Assembly (NCBI GenBank): GCA_017531225.1
Contig: JAFXLL010000010.1
Location: forward strand, 372,001 to 436,000
Direction: 5' to 3'
DNA length: 64,000 nucleotides
Source: Bacteroidales bacterium
GTDB lineage: Bacteria > Bacteroidota > Bacteroidia > Bacteroidales > F082
Shown here: one piece after another, positions 27,301-34,773 of the stretch
How the letters are laid out: every line of letters begins with the position of its first letter
Numbering within the stretch: position 1 is the first letter of the stretch
Position numbers and translations under genes: made by a program
The notes under the pieces: model-generated
The model's database searches: none
Told to the model about the DNA's origin: nothing
The model's input: the letters and a program-made list of their open reading frames with translations, nothing else

Positions 27301-27696
27301 GATGTGGACGGCGTCGACGTCGAGTTGACCCTTGAAGATGCTTTGATCTCCACTCAGGACATCCCAGGCTGGGCTGTCACCTCCGAAGGCAACTTCACCG
27401 TGGCATTGGATATGACCATCACCGAAGAGCTCTTCAACGAAGGCCTCGCCCGTGAAATCGTCAACCGCGTGCAGACCCTGCGTAAGAACTCAGGCTTTGA
27501 AGTCACCGACCGCATCGTGATCAGCATCGAAAAGAACGAGCAGATCGAGACCGCCGTGGAACGCTTCAACAGCTACATCTGCTCCGAGACTTTGGCCAAT
27601 TCCATCCAAATCGTTGACAAACTTGAAGGTGACGACGTACTCGAAGACGAACTCACCGACAAGGTCATTGTTAGAATGAAAATAACGAAACCCTAA
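24376..27696 (+). CDS. ileS: Isoleucyl-tRNA synthetase
   Basis: The 1,106-residue class I synthetase charges tRNA-Ile. The HIGH motif reads HHVM (58-61, in PGIHHVMARS), a form usual for the long Bacteroidetes/eukaryote-like IleS branch. The KMSKR loop is exact (651-655, GNKMSKRLGNA). The editing (CP1) domain carries TTPWTLPSNTALCV and the C-terminal anticodon-binding region is complete. It heads a set with the DksA-like gene (11-bp gap) and lspA, an arrangement found in other Bacteroidetes. Confidence 0.97.
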   Translation: MQSYKEYKQLNLTETANEIRKYWEENDTFQKSLDNRDKDNSFVFFEGPPSANGTPGIHHVMARSIKDVVCRYQTLKGKHVVRKAGWDTHGLPVELGVEKKLGITKEDIGKKISVDDYNRACREEVMKYKDMWDDLTRKMGYWVNLNDPYITFTNDYIETLWFLLKDLYNKGLLYKGYTIQPYSPAAGTGLSSHELNMPGCYRDVKDLTCVALFKLKVENDLPTYAIAWTTTPWTLPSNTALCVGPNIDYVLLKAAHPYTEEPCYILMAKALVGTMFKEAPEVVKEYKGKDLVDIAYEPLIPWVNPGEGAFRIIPGDYVTIEDGTGIVHIAPTFGADDKRVAAAAGIPPLQMIDKDGKPQPMVDRTGKFWLIEDLDPEFVKNCMDVEAYRPYAGQFVKNAYDPTKTEKDKSLDVDIVMLLKEQGKLFKSEKHTHNYPHCWRTDKPVLYYPLDSWFIKTTALKDRMIELNKTINWKPEATGSGRFGNWLENLVDWNLSRSRYWGTPLPIWRTEDGKEEICIGSVEELRNEIEKSIKAGFMTNNPYASEDYTKFDLHRPYIDGVVLVSNSGKKMFREPDLIDVWFDSGAMPYAQYHYMGDKTGLPFPADFIAEGVDQTRGWFFTLHAIATMCFDSVAYKNVISNGLVLDKNGNKMSKRLGNAVDPFGVIEKYGADAVRWYMITNSQPWDNLKFDEAGVDEVRRKFFGTLYNTYAFFALYANIDKFDYTEADMPYAERPEIDRWILSELNSLILEVDNAYQSYEPTRAGRAIADFVDAHLSNWYVRLSRRRFWRSDDNKDKLSAYQTLYTCLETVARLSSPIAPFFSEQLYRDLNNATSRNKAESVHLTDFPVADTKLIDKALEERMEAAQLISSLVLSLRKKANIRVRQPLSKIMIPVANDEMKSQLEKISHLIMSEVNIKGIEFLAPDNNILVKNVKPNFKTLGRKYGKQMKQIQTYFANMTQDEIHAYEKNNGTHLDVDGVDVELTLEDALISTQDIPGWAVTSEGNFTVALDMTITEELFNEGLAREIVNRVQTLRKNSGFEVTDRIVISIEKNEQIETAVERFNSYICSETLANSIQIVDKLEGDDVLEDELTDKVIVRMKITKP

Positions 27697-27707
27697 TACT
27701 TACAGCT

Positions 27708-28109
27708 ATGAACGAGAATACTAACAACACTCCCTCTGTACGCTATTCCGACGAAGAACTTGAAGAATTCAAGGAACTAATCTTACAGAAACTACAGCAG
27801 GCTCGCGAAAACCTCGCTCAACTTAGTGAAAACATCGCCGGCGGCGAAAACAGCACCGACGACACAGCCCCCACTTTCAAGATTTTGGAAGAAGGCTATG
27901 CAGTATCGCAAAAGGAAGAGAATGCCAAGTTGGCGGCTCGTACTGAAAAGTACATCCAAAACCTGGAGTTTGCCCTGATGCGTATCGAAAACAAGACTTA
28001 CGGTGTGTGCCGTGCCACAGGTAAGCTGATCCCCAAGGAAAGGCTGCGCTGCGTTCCCACGACCACCATTTGCCTTGATGCAAAAATGAAGGAAAAAAGG
28101 AAAAAGTGA
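27708..28109 (+). CDS. TraR/DksA-family zinc-finger-like transcription regulator
   Basis: A 133-residue protein: an N-terminal coiled-coil helical pair (ELEEFKELILQKLQQARENL) and a C-terminal zinc-finger-like segment (YGVCRATGKLIPKERLRCV). The DksA family binds the RNA polymerase secondary channel and works with ppGpp. Only three Cys remain, spaced unlike the CxxC-x17-CxxC finger, so the zinc site looks degenerate, as in other Bacteroidetes members. It lies between ileS and lspA; its TGA overlaps the GTG start of lspA. Confidence 0.85.
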   Translation: MNENTNNTPSVRYSDEELEEFKELILQKLQQARENLAQLSENIAGGENSTDDTAPTFKILEEGYAVSQKEENAKLAARTEKYIQNLEFALMRIENKTYGVCRATGKLIPKERLRCVPTTTICLDAKMKEKRKK

Positions 28110-28624
28110 CTGAAAAGAAACATAAAGGCTTAGGCGCCTCTTTAATCATCATCGCCGTCATCCTGATTCTCGACCAGGTCCTGAAGATCTGGGTCAAGAC
28201 GAATATGTCCATCGGTCAGGAGATTCCGATCCTCGGCAACTTCTTCAAGCTGCTGTTCATCGAGAATGACGGCATGGCATTCGGCATGTTAGGCGGTGGT
28301 GGCATCATAAAACTCCTGTTGAGCATCTTCAGGATAGTGGCAGTTGTTGCCTTGTTTTACGTCTTGTTCCGCCTTACCAAAAAAGGCACCAAGTTCGGAG
28401 TGCTTCTCGGCATCTCCTTAATCACAGCGGGCGCTTTGGGCAACATCATCGACTGTGTGTTCTACGGAAAGCTCTTCCATTACGCCGGATGGCTTCAGGG
28501 AAGAGTGGTCGACATGTTCAGCTTTAGCATCTTCCCGCCCATTTTCAATTTAGCCGACTCGGCCATCACCATTGGAGTGTTTTACATGATCCTCTTCCAG
28601 TGGAAATGGATAAAAAGTTTATAG
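28106..28624 (+). CDS. lspA: Lipoprotein signal peptidase (signal peptidase II)
   Basis: The membrane aspartyl protease that removes signal peptides from prolipoproteins. In 172 residues the conserved boxes are all present: LDQVLKIWV, ENDGMAFGM, GALGNIIDCVFYG (catalytic Asp) and FNLADSAI (second catalytic Asp), within four membrane helices. Translation starts at a GTG (28106) overlapping the stop of the dksA-like gene. The last two codons and the stop (TTTATAG) form the first unit of a heptad repeat. Several lipoproteins encoded in this window would be its substrates. Confidence 0.95.
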   Translation: MTEKKHKGLGASLIIIAVILILDQVLKIWVKTNMSIGQEIPILGNFFKLLFIENDGMAFGMLGGGGIIKLLLSIFRIVAVVALFYVLFRLTKKGTKFGVLLGISLITAGALGNIIDCVFYGKLFHYAGWLQGRVVDMFSFSIFPPIFNLADSAITIGVFYMILFQWKWIKSL

Positions 28625-28645
28625 TTTAAAGTTAATAGTTTAGAG
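28618..28645 (+). repeat. Heptanucleotide tandem repeat (4 units) overlapping the lspA stop codon
   Basis: TTTATAG, TTTAAAG, TTAATAG, TTTAGAG in tandem. The first unit supplies the final codon and stop of lspA; the last ends 2 bases before the gpmA ATG. Confidence 0.85.
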
Positions 28646-28647
28646 AT

Positions 28648-29391
28648 ATGAAGAAACTGATATTAATACGTCATGGCGAAAGCCAGTGGAATAAGCTCAA
28701 CCTGTTTACAGGCTGGACCAATGTTGACCTTTCAGAAAAAGGCATCCAAGAAGCCATTGAAGCCGGTAAGGTGCTGAAAGAAAACGGCTACAAACCTGAA
28801 ATCTGCTTCACCTCGTACCTGAAGCGTGCCATCAAGACCTTGAACTATGTGCTTGACACCATGGACATGGACTGGCTGCCCGTTTATAAGACCTGGCGTT
28901 TGAACGAAAAGTCGTATGGCAAGCTGCAAGGTCTCGACAAGAAGGCCACTGCCGAGAAATACGGCGATGAGCAGGTGCGTTTATGGCGCCGCGCCTTTGA
29001 CGTACGTCCTCCGGCGTTGGAAATGAACGATCCCAACAGTCCCCGCATGGATCCCCGTTACGCTGAGCTCACCGACGATCAGATTCCGCTGACCGAGGCT
29101 CTCTGCGACACCATCGAGCGTGTGATGCCCTATTACAAGGACAACATCATGAAGGCTTTCGAGACCCACGACCAAGTGATGGTGGTAGCCCACGGCAACA
29201 GCCTCCGCGGCGTGGTGAAGGTGCTCAAAGGCATGTCGAACGACGAGATCATCGCCTTCAACATCCCTACCGGCATCCCTTACATCTTTGAATTTGATGA
29301 CAAGATGAACCTGACGAAGGACTTCTTCCTCGGCGACCCCGAAAAGGTTGCCGCTCTGATGGCCGCCGTCGCCAACCAAGGCAAGAAATAG
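28648..29391 (+). CDS. gpmA: 2,3-bisphosphoglycerate-dependent phosphoglycerate mutase
   Basis: This glycolytic enzyme interconverts 3- and 2-phosphoglycerate through a phosphohistidine. The 247-residue length is typical. The N-terminal LIRHGESQWN contains the phosphorylated His9; FTGWTNVDLSEKG, YKTWRLNEKSYGKLQG and VVAHGNSLRGVVK (second active-site His) are all conserved. It sits between two heptad repeat arrays that fill the gaps to lspA and to the phosphatase gene. Confidence 0.97.
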   Translation: MKKLILIRHGESQWNKLNLFTGWTNVDLSEKGIQEAIEAGKVLKENGYKPEICFTSYLKRAIKTLNYVLDTMDMDWLPVYKTWRLNEKSYGKLQGLDKKATAEKYGDEQVRLWRRAFDVRPPALEMNDPNSPRMDPRYAELTDDQIPLTEALCDTIERVMPYYKDNIMKAFETHDQVMVVAHGNSLRGVVKVLKGMSNDEIIAFNIPTGIPYIFEFDDKMNLTKDFFLGDPEKVAALMAAVANQGKK

Positions 29392-29418
29392 TTTAGAGTT
29401 TAAAGTTAAGAGTTTAGA
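29391..29418 (+). repeat. Heptanucleotide tandem repeat (4 units)
   Basis: GTTTAGA, GTTTAAA, GTTAAGA, GTTTAGA in tandem fill the gap between the gpmA stop codon (sharing its G) and the next ATG at 29420. Confidence 0.9.
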
Positions 29419-29419
29419 G

Positions 29420-30121
29420 ATGGGACGTTGGATTATACCTGATATACATGGCTGTGCCAGAACCGTGAAGGTGTTGCTGGAGAACATGCTGAAAGTCACC
29501 CGTGACGATGAGCTGTTCTTCTTAGGCGACTACATCGATCGCGGTCCGGCAAGCAAAGAGGTCCTTGACTACCTGATGGATCTCCAAGAAAGAGGCTGGA
29601 AAATCCATTGCCTCAAAGGAAACCACGAGGATTATTGCGTGAAGGCCTGGGAAGAAGACCAGAAATGGCACCTTTTCAAACCCGGCATCCAAAAGGCATG
29701 GGAAAACGTAGGCGCAACGGAGACCTTTAACAGTTTCGGCATCAAACGTCCTCGCGAGATCCCTCAGAAGTACATCGACTGGATGAAGAACCTCGACTAT
29801 TACTATGAGCTTGAAAACTACATCCTTGTCCATGCCGGAATGAACTTCAGGATAGAGAATCCTTTTGAGGACACCCACAGCATGATCTGGGTCAGAGACT
29901 TCAAGGTGGACTTCGAGAAGACCAAAGGCCGCCGTATCATCCACGGACACCTTCCTGAGGACTATAGCTTCATCGACTTCGTCATCAAGAACCCCAAGAG
30001 CCACGACTTCATCGCCCTCGACAATGGCGTGTTCAACACCAAAAAGGCCGGCATGGGCAACCTAATGGCCTTCAACCCCGACACCAACGAGCTCTTCGCA
30101 CAGTCGAACCTTGACATGTAA
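29420..30121 (+). CDS. Metallophosphoesterase, serine/threonine protein phosphatase-like
   Basis: A 233-residue PPP-family phosphoesterase. The metal ligands stand out: PDIHG (Asp8, His10), FLGDYIDRGP, LKGNHED and, near the end, IIHGHLPE. These are the signature blocks of bacterial PrpA/ApaH-like phosphatases. The substrate may be phosphoprotein or a dinucleotide; the sequence alone does not decide. It follows gpmA by 28 bp (all heptad repeat) and converges on the LTD protein gene with one base between the stops. Confidence 0.85.
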   Translation: MGRWIIPDIHGCARTVKVLLENMLKVTRDDELFFLGDYIDRGPASKEVLDYLMDLQERGWKIHCLKGNHEDYCVKAWEEDQKWHLFKPGIQKAWENVGATETFNSFGIKRPREIPQKYIDWMKNLDYYYELENYILVHAGMNFRIENPFEDTHSMIWVRDFKVDFEKTKGRRIIHGHLPEDYSFIDFVIKNPKSHDFIALDNGVFNTKKAGMGNLMAFNPDTNELFAQSNLDM

Positions 30122-30122
30122 G

Positions 30123-32705
30123 CTACCGCGAAGCCACCACCACGGCTTTCTTGTATTTCTTGACCATCCCATCCATGTCGAACACCTCGACAATGACAAC
30201 GTAGACTCCCAGCGGAACTCGGCTGCCGTGGCTATCCATGCCATTCCAAACAAAACCTCCCTCTTGTCCAGCCAACTCCCCTTTCACCAAATGACGCACT
30301 AACTGGCCTTCCACATTGAACAAATAAGCGTTCATGGTGATTCCTGATTTATCTAAACGATAGGTTATTAAACAATTGTCATCAATACCATCGCCATCAG
30401 GTGAAAACACCGAAGGCTCTATACCAATAGGATCTTCCACTGCATCACTTTGTTCAACAGCCATCATCGAATTGGCGTATCCTGGTGTGCCAAAATGCAC
30501 CGCTTCCACCGCCGAATGCCAATTGTCAAGCTGTTCTGACGGCACATCCCAAGCGACACGCTCCAACGATACGCCTTTGGTCTCTTTCAACAAAGGATAA
30601 TGCATCTTTTCCGAAAACGCCATCTGGTCAATGACCACTCCCTGACGGCTCATCAGCAAGGCCGTGCCGCCTGCATTAGGATAGGATGGGAACGATGCCA
30701 TATCCACATAATCCAAGATATTACACTCATACTGCTTACCCACGGTGTAAGCGTCTGTTGACAGTAACAGATACGATTGTGGAAGAAATAATCGGCTATC
30801 CTCAGTAATGGCTTTCAGTGTAGTATCGGTTGGGTCAGGAAAACTCTCCTTGATCACACCCAATTTCAGTTCACTCAAATCGAAAGTCTTGTTGGAATAG
30901 TTGTACAACTCCACATAATCCACCCCGGGACTGATGGGATCAAAAAGGATTTCGTTGATCAGTACTTCGCCTGGACTGATTTCATTTGGGATACCAAAAC
31001 GTACCTTAGTATCGGGAGCGATTGGATGACCACTGCAGCTCTCCATGTCATTTAGCAGCAATGTATAGATCACGCCTTCCTGAAAACCATAGTTAAACAT
31101 CACTTCGACCGAAGAAGCGTCAATAGGATTACATAAAACCTCTATAGGATTGATATTCAATTCCTCAACCCTGTAATGTGAGGGATCTGAAAGCGTGGAA
31201 CGATCCATGAATTGGTCAAACCAAAGCAATACCGTATTGTCGCCCAGCATACTCACACGGGCTACGCTTGGCGTGATTTCGTTCAAGGCATTGATGGCGT
31301 TTTCGCAACCCGGAGTACCACCCGATGGATCTGTCGAAGCCGACCAGTTGACCGTCCCAGCACAGGGATTGAACGGATCTATCTGTTCCAATGACCAACC
31401 TCCGTTTTTCTTCTCCGCATCATGGTACCAAGTGTCGTTGAAGGAGACCTCCGAAACCAAGATGGTGTCAGGCGAAAACAGACGTAGCGTGGCACCGGCA
31501 TTGGCGATGGAGAAACTGGAGAAGCCACAAGTTGGCCCATACATCGAAAGTTCAGCCGTCGCATCGTCTTTGCAAAGGATAAGATAGTCCAATGGCTGGA
31601 TTCGTGTTGAAGGTAGCACTTTGTTGGAAGTGCCAATCGTTAGCATCCAGTTTTTCAGATCGATGGTGAAGTTGGTGGTGTTGAACAACTCGATGTATTC
31701 CCTCTCGGGAAGACCTACTACCGGTGTGGGATCAGCCATGATCTCGTTGATAACCACGTCATTTTCAAAAGCCTTGTAAATAGAGAAATTCCATGAAGTC
31801 TCAGGCATGATGTTGCCTGCCAAATCGCTGATACCGTTGATGGTCAGCTGAAGGTTGGTGTTTTCGGGTAAAGGATCGTTGAAACACAATAGCACTTTGG
31901 AAGGCTTATCACTAAAAACTATCGTGTCAGGAATGCTGTTAAGGGTTGGGCTAACGTGATAGCATTGTGGATCAAGGGCTGTTTCGGAAAGCGATTCGTT
32001 GAAAATCAGCAGAATATGATTGACATCGAGCACTTCCAAATCCAATAGTTCAGGGGGATCGGTGTCGATGATCTTTGGCCCGATGTAGACGTCGTCGAAA
32101 TAAAACTTCTTGGCATTGCTGGAGGTGAACTTGAGGTAGAAACCGAAGTAACCCTTAGACAGGCCGTGATCATCGGTGCCTTCCGCCTCCAAGGCATAGT
32201 TCCCAACACTATCGTAATCCGTTTGGATGCTCCAATGCCCTTCCCTATCGCAGTTCACCTTAACGGCCACCTTAAACGAGGAGGCGATACTGGCATCGGG
32301 ACCTTTGCAAATCAACGTTTCGGTGCCGTCAGTCTTTCGGTAGAGTTCGATAGCATCTTGATTACCTACGGTGCCGAAACGCAAGAAATACCCATTGGCT
32401 TTGGTGAGATCGGCACTATCCGCAGCCAGCCACACCTCGGCATAGTTGTTCGTTGAAGGGCTAAAGTTCTCACGGATCCAGAAACGCCACTCCATTTCTT
32501 CTTCACCATTAAAGCCCGTGACGAGATACGATTCGCCCGCTGAAGTAGCTGAAGATTGAAGCTGTTTGTTCGTGTTGACTATGAAACACGTATCGGTGCC
32601 AAACCAGGTCGGATTGGCAGTAAAATCGCCGTCAGTGAAATCATCCGTAACTTGCGCCATTGCCCATAATGGCAGAAATAAAAAAAGTAGCAGTGTCGTT
32701 CTCAT
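30123..32705 (-). CDS. Secreted lamin-tail-domain protein with FlgD-like Ig C-terminus
   Basis: An 860-residue extracellular protein. After the signal peptide (MRTTLLLFLFLPLWAMAQ) comes a lectin/LamG-like jelly-roll region (about 20-205). Ig-like segments alternate with two lamin-tail domains (around DVVINEIMADPTPVVG... REYIELFNTT and EVLINEILFDPISPGVDYVELYN). The C-terminus (SVFSPDGDGIDDNC... PLGVYVVIVEVF) is the FlgD-type Ig fold that closes many Bacteroidetes surface proteins. No catalytic domain is visible; such proteins are thought to be structural or adhesive, and surface export is inferred. Confidence 0.8.
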   Translation of the reverse strand: MRTTLLLFLFLPLWAMAQVTDDFTDGDFTANPTWFGTDTCFIVNTNKQLQSSATSAGESYLVTGFNGEEEMEWRFWIRENFSPSTNNYAEVWLAADSADLTKANGYFLRFGTVGNQDAIELYRKTDGTETLICKGPDASIASSFKVAVKVNCDREGHWSIQTDYDSVGNYALEAEGTDDHGLSKGYFGFYLKFTSSNAKKFYFDDVYIGPKIIDTDPPELLDLEVLDVNHILLIFNESLSETALDPQCYHVSPTLNSIPDTIVFSDKPSKVLLCFNDPLPENTNLQLTINGISDLAGNIMPETSWNFSIYKAFENDVVINEIMADPTPVVGLPEREYIELFNTTNFTIDLKNWMLTIGTSNKVLPSTRIQPLDYLILCKDDATAELSMYGPTCGFSSFSIANAGATLRLFSPDTILVSEVSFNDTWYHDAEKKNGGWSLEQIDPFNPCAGTVNWSASTDPSGGTPGCENAINALNEITPSVARVSMLGDNTVLLWFDQFMDRSTLSDPSHYRVEELNINPIEVLCNPIDASSVEVMFNYGFQEGVIYTLLLNDMESCSGHPIAPDTKVRFGIPNEISPGEVLINEILFDPISPGVDYVELYNYSNKTFDLSELKLGVIKESFPDPTDTTLKAITEDSRLFLPQSYLLLSTDAYTVGKQYECNILDYVDMASFPSYPNAGGTALLMSRQGVVIDQMAFSEKMHYPLLKETKGVSLERVAWDVPSEQLDNWHSAVEAVHFGTPGYANSMMAVEQSDAVEDPIGIEPSVFSPDGDGIDDNCLITYRLDKSGITMNAYLFNVEGQLVRHLVKGELAGQEGGFVWNGMDSHGSRVPLGVYVVIVEVFDMDGMVKKYKKAVVVASR

Positions 32706-32713
32706 ATTATTAT

Positions 32714-32721
32714 TATTTTTG
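32714..32721 (+). promoter_or_regulatory. Possible promoter of asd
   Basis: TATTTTTG matches the Bacteroidetes -7 box, 79 bp ahead of the asd ATG, implying a leader of roughly 70 bases. Confidence 0.5.
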
Positions 32722-32742
32722 CATGATGGAAAGTTTTCTCCG

Positions 32743-32750
32743 CAAATATA
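32743..32750 (-). promoter_or_regulatory. Promoter of the lamin-tail protein gene (minus strand)
   Basis: Minus-strand TATATTTG matches the Bacteroidetes -7 box, 37 bp ahead of the start at 32705. It crosses over with the plus-strand box at 32714-32721, so the two transcripts would overlap at their 5' ends. Confidence 0.5.
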
Positions 32751-32800
32751 CCGTCGGGGAAGCCGTTTTGATAAAAAAGTCGAAAATAAATCATATAAAA

Positions 32801-33805
32801 ATGAGAATCACTGTTGTTGGTGCCACGGGATTGGTAGGATCAAAGATGCTTCAAGTTCTTGACGAACAAAAGATTAAGATTGACGAACTGATTGTTGCCG
32901 CTTCAGAAAGATCCGTAGGGAAAGAAATCGTTTTTCAGGGGAAAACACACCGTGTAGTCCGTGTGGAGGATGCCATCGAGGCTCGTCCCGACATCGCCAT
33001 CTTTTCGGCTGGAGCAAGTGCGTCGAAGCAATATGCCCCTCTGTTTGCCGCTAAAGGCACCTACGTCATCGACAACAGCTCAGCTTGGCGCATGTTTCCC
33101 GAGATTCCGTTGGTGGTGCCTGAAATCAACGCCGACACCATCACCAAGGACACCCACATCATCGCCAACCCCAATTGCTCCACCATCCAAATGGTTTTGG
33201 CACTGCATCCTTTGCACAAGGCTTTCGACATCAAGCGTTTGGTCATCGCCACCTATCAAAGCGTGAGCGGCAGCGGCATCAAAGGCATTAGCCAATTGGA
33301 CCGTGAAGAAAACTCCCACCTCTCACCTCTCACCTCTCACCTTCCCAACGCTTACCCCCACCAGATCTACCGCAACGTTCTGCCTCACGGCGGCGATTTT
33401 TGCGACAACGGCTACACCACCGAGGAAGAGAAACTGGTGAACGAAACCCGCAAGATTCTGAGGGCACCGCAAATCGCCGTCACTGCCACGGTGTGCAGGG
33501 TTCCCGTCACCGGTGGCCATTCAGAGGCTGTCAACGTGGAGTTCAACAAGCCTTTCGAGTTGGATGAAGTGCGTCGGCTGTTGGAAAGCCAACCTGGAGT
33601 AGTCGTTCAAGACGATCCCGCACAAAACCTTTATCCAATGGCCATCACATCCTACGACAAGGACGAGGTGTTTGTTGGCAGAATCCGCAGGGATTTCAGC
33701 ATCGAGAACGGATTGAACCTCTGGGTGGTCAGCGACAACATCCGTAAAGGTGCTGCCACCAACGCCGTGCAGATCGCCAAATATGTCATTGAAAACATTT
33801 TATGA
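32801..33805 (+). CDS. asd: Aspartate-semialdehyde dehydrogenase
   Basis: The enzyme reduces aspartyl phosphate to the semialdehyde for lysine/DAP, threonine and methionine synthesis. The frame is open from 32660, but the homologous start is MRITVVGATGLVG at 32801 (334 residues, normal length), with the NADP-binding GATGLVG. The active-site Cys is in IIANPNCSTIQM and the substrate His in VPVTGGHSEAVNVEF. Between QLDREEN and NAYPHQIYRN there is an extra SHLSPLTSHLP segment encoded by an in-frame heptad repeat. The stop overlaps the ribF start (ATGA), so the two genes are coupled. Confidence 0.95.
   Translation: MRITVVGATGLVGSKMLQVLDEQKIKIDELIVAASERSVGKEIVFQGKTHRVVRVEDAIEARPDIAIFSAGASASKQYAPLFAAKGTYVIDNSSAWRMFPEIPLVVPEINADTITKDTHIIANPNCSTIQMVLALHPLHKAFDIKRLVIATYQSVSGSGIKGISQLDREENSHLSPLTSHLPNAYPHQIYRNVLPHGGDFCDNGYTTEEEKLVNETRKILRAPQIAVTATVCRVPVTGGHSEAVNVEFNKPFELDEVRRLLESQPGVVVQDDPAQNLYPMAITSYDKDEVFVGRIRRDFSIENGLNLWVVSDNIRKGAATNAVQIAKYVIENIL
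33317..33344 (+). repeat. Heptanucleotide tandem repeat inside the asd coding sequence
   Basis: CACCTCT three times in tandem plus CACCTTC. Three 7-base units equal 21 bases, so the array keeps the asd frame and adds the repetitive peptide SHLSPLTSHLP. The unit is the reverse complement (rotated) of GGTGAGA at 16388-16394. Confidence 0.85.
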
Positions 33806-34746
33806 GAATCATCAACAATAGCATACAAGCCCGTAACATCAAAAATGCCGTGGTCACCATTGGCACCTTCGACGGTGTGCACCTCGGCCATCAGGCCATC
33901 TTCAAGGAGATGCGCCGGTTGGCTGACGAGGTGAATGGCGAGACCGTGGTGGTTACATTTCACCCCCATCCCCGTCAGGTATTGGCCATTGGCACTGAGA
34001 AGCTTCGTTTCATCTGCTCACAGGAAGAAAAGTTGAAGAAATTCGAGGAGTTCGGCATTGACAACGTAGTGATTATCCCTTTCACCAAGGAGTTTGCCAG
34101 CACGCCTTCTGACGAGTTTATTAAAGATTACATCATCGAGCGCATCCATCCCGCCGTCATCGTGGTCGGTTATGACCATCACTTTGGCAAAAACCGAATG
34201 GGCGACTTCCAAATGCTCAACGAGTTAGGCGCACAATATGGCTTCAAGACCGTTCAGGTGGAAGCGCAGGACATCAACGAGGTGGCCGTCAGCTCCACCA
34301 AGATCCGCAACTTCCTTTGGACCGGCAACGTGAAAGCCGCCAATGAACTGTTAGGCTATCCTTATTCCGTCACAGGTCTGGTAATTCGCGGGAATGAAAT
34401 CGGTCGCACCATCGGCTTCCCAACAGCCAACCTCGACATCCCTAACGAGTTCATGATGATCAACAACCCAGGAGTGTACGCCTGCCGCACCGAGATTAAC
34501 GGCAAGTGCTACGATGCCATGGCTAACACAGGTACCCGTCCCACCATCGGCGACCGCGCCGATGGCGACTTCATCATCGAAGTCAATGTCTTCGACTTCG
34601 AAGGAGACCTTTATGGCAAGACCTTGAAAGTTTGGTTCATCGACCGCATCCGCGACGAAGTGAAGTTCAACGGATTGGAGGCTTTGAAGAACCAATTGCA
34701 TCAAGATCGTGAGAAAGCCAAAAAAATATTATCTTTGTCCCAATAA
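33802..34746 (+). CDS. ribF: Bifunctional riboflavin kinase / FAD synthetase
   Basis: The 314-residue enzyme converts riboflavin to FMN and then to FAD. The N-terminal adenylyltransferase carries GTFDGVHLGHQ (21-31) and VGYDHHFGKNRMGD. The C-terminal kinase (from about 185) carries GRTIGFPTANLDIP and NTGTRPTIG. The length is normal. It overlaps asd by 4 bases. FAD and FMN made here would serve the acyl-CoA dehydrogenase and the flavinylated lipoprotein encoded nearby. Confidence 0.95.
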   Translation: MRIINNSIQARNIKNAVVTIGTFDGVHLGHQAIFKEMRRLADEVNGETVVVTFHPHPRQVLAIGTEKLRFICSQEEKLKKFEEFGIDNVVIIPFTKEFASTPSDEFIKDYIIERIHPAVIVVGYDHHFGKNRMGDFQMLNELGAQYGFKTVQVEAQDINEVAVSSTKIRNFLWTGNVKAANELLGYPYSVTGLVIRGNEIGRTIGFPTANLDIPNEFMMINNPGVYACRTEINGKCYDAMANTGTRPTIGDRADGDFIIEVNVFDFEGDLYGKTLKVWFIDRIRDEVKFNGLEALKNQLHQDREKAKKILSLSQ

Positions 34747-34773
34747 TAGCAAACAACATAAAATCAAGCAAAT

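Noticed and set aside
32660-32800. Upstream in-frame extension of asd from 32660
   Set aside because: It would add 47 residues before the conserved nucleotide-binding start, and it overlaps the divergent gene and promoter boxes.
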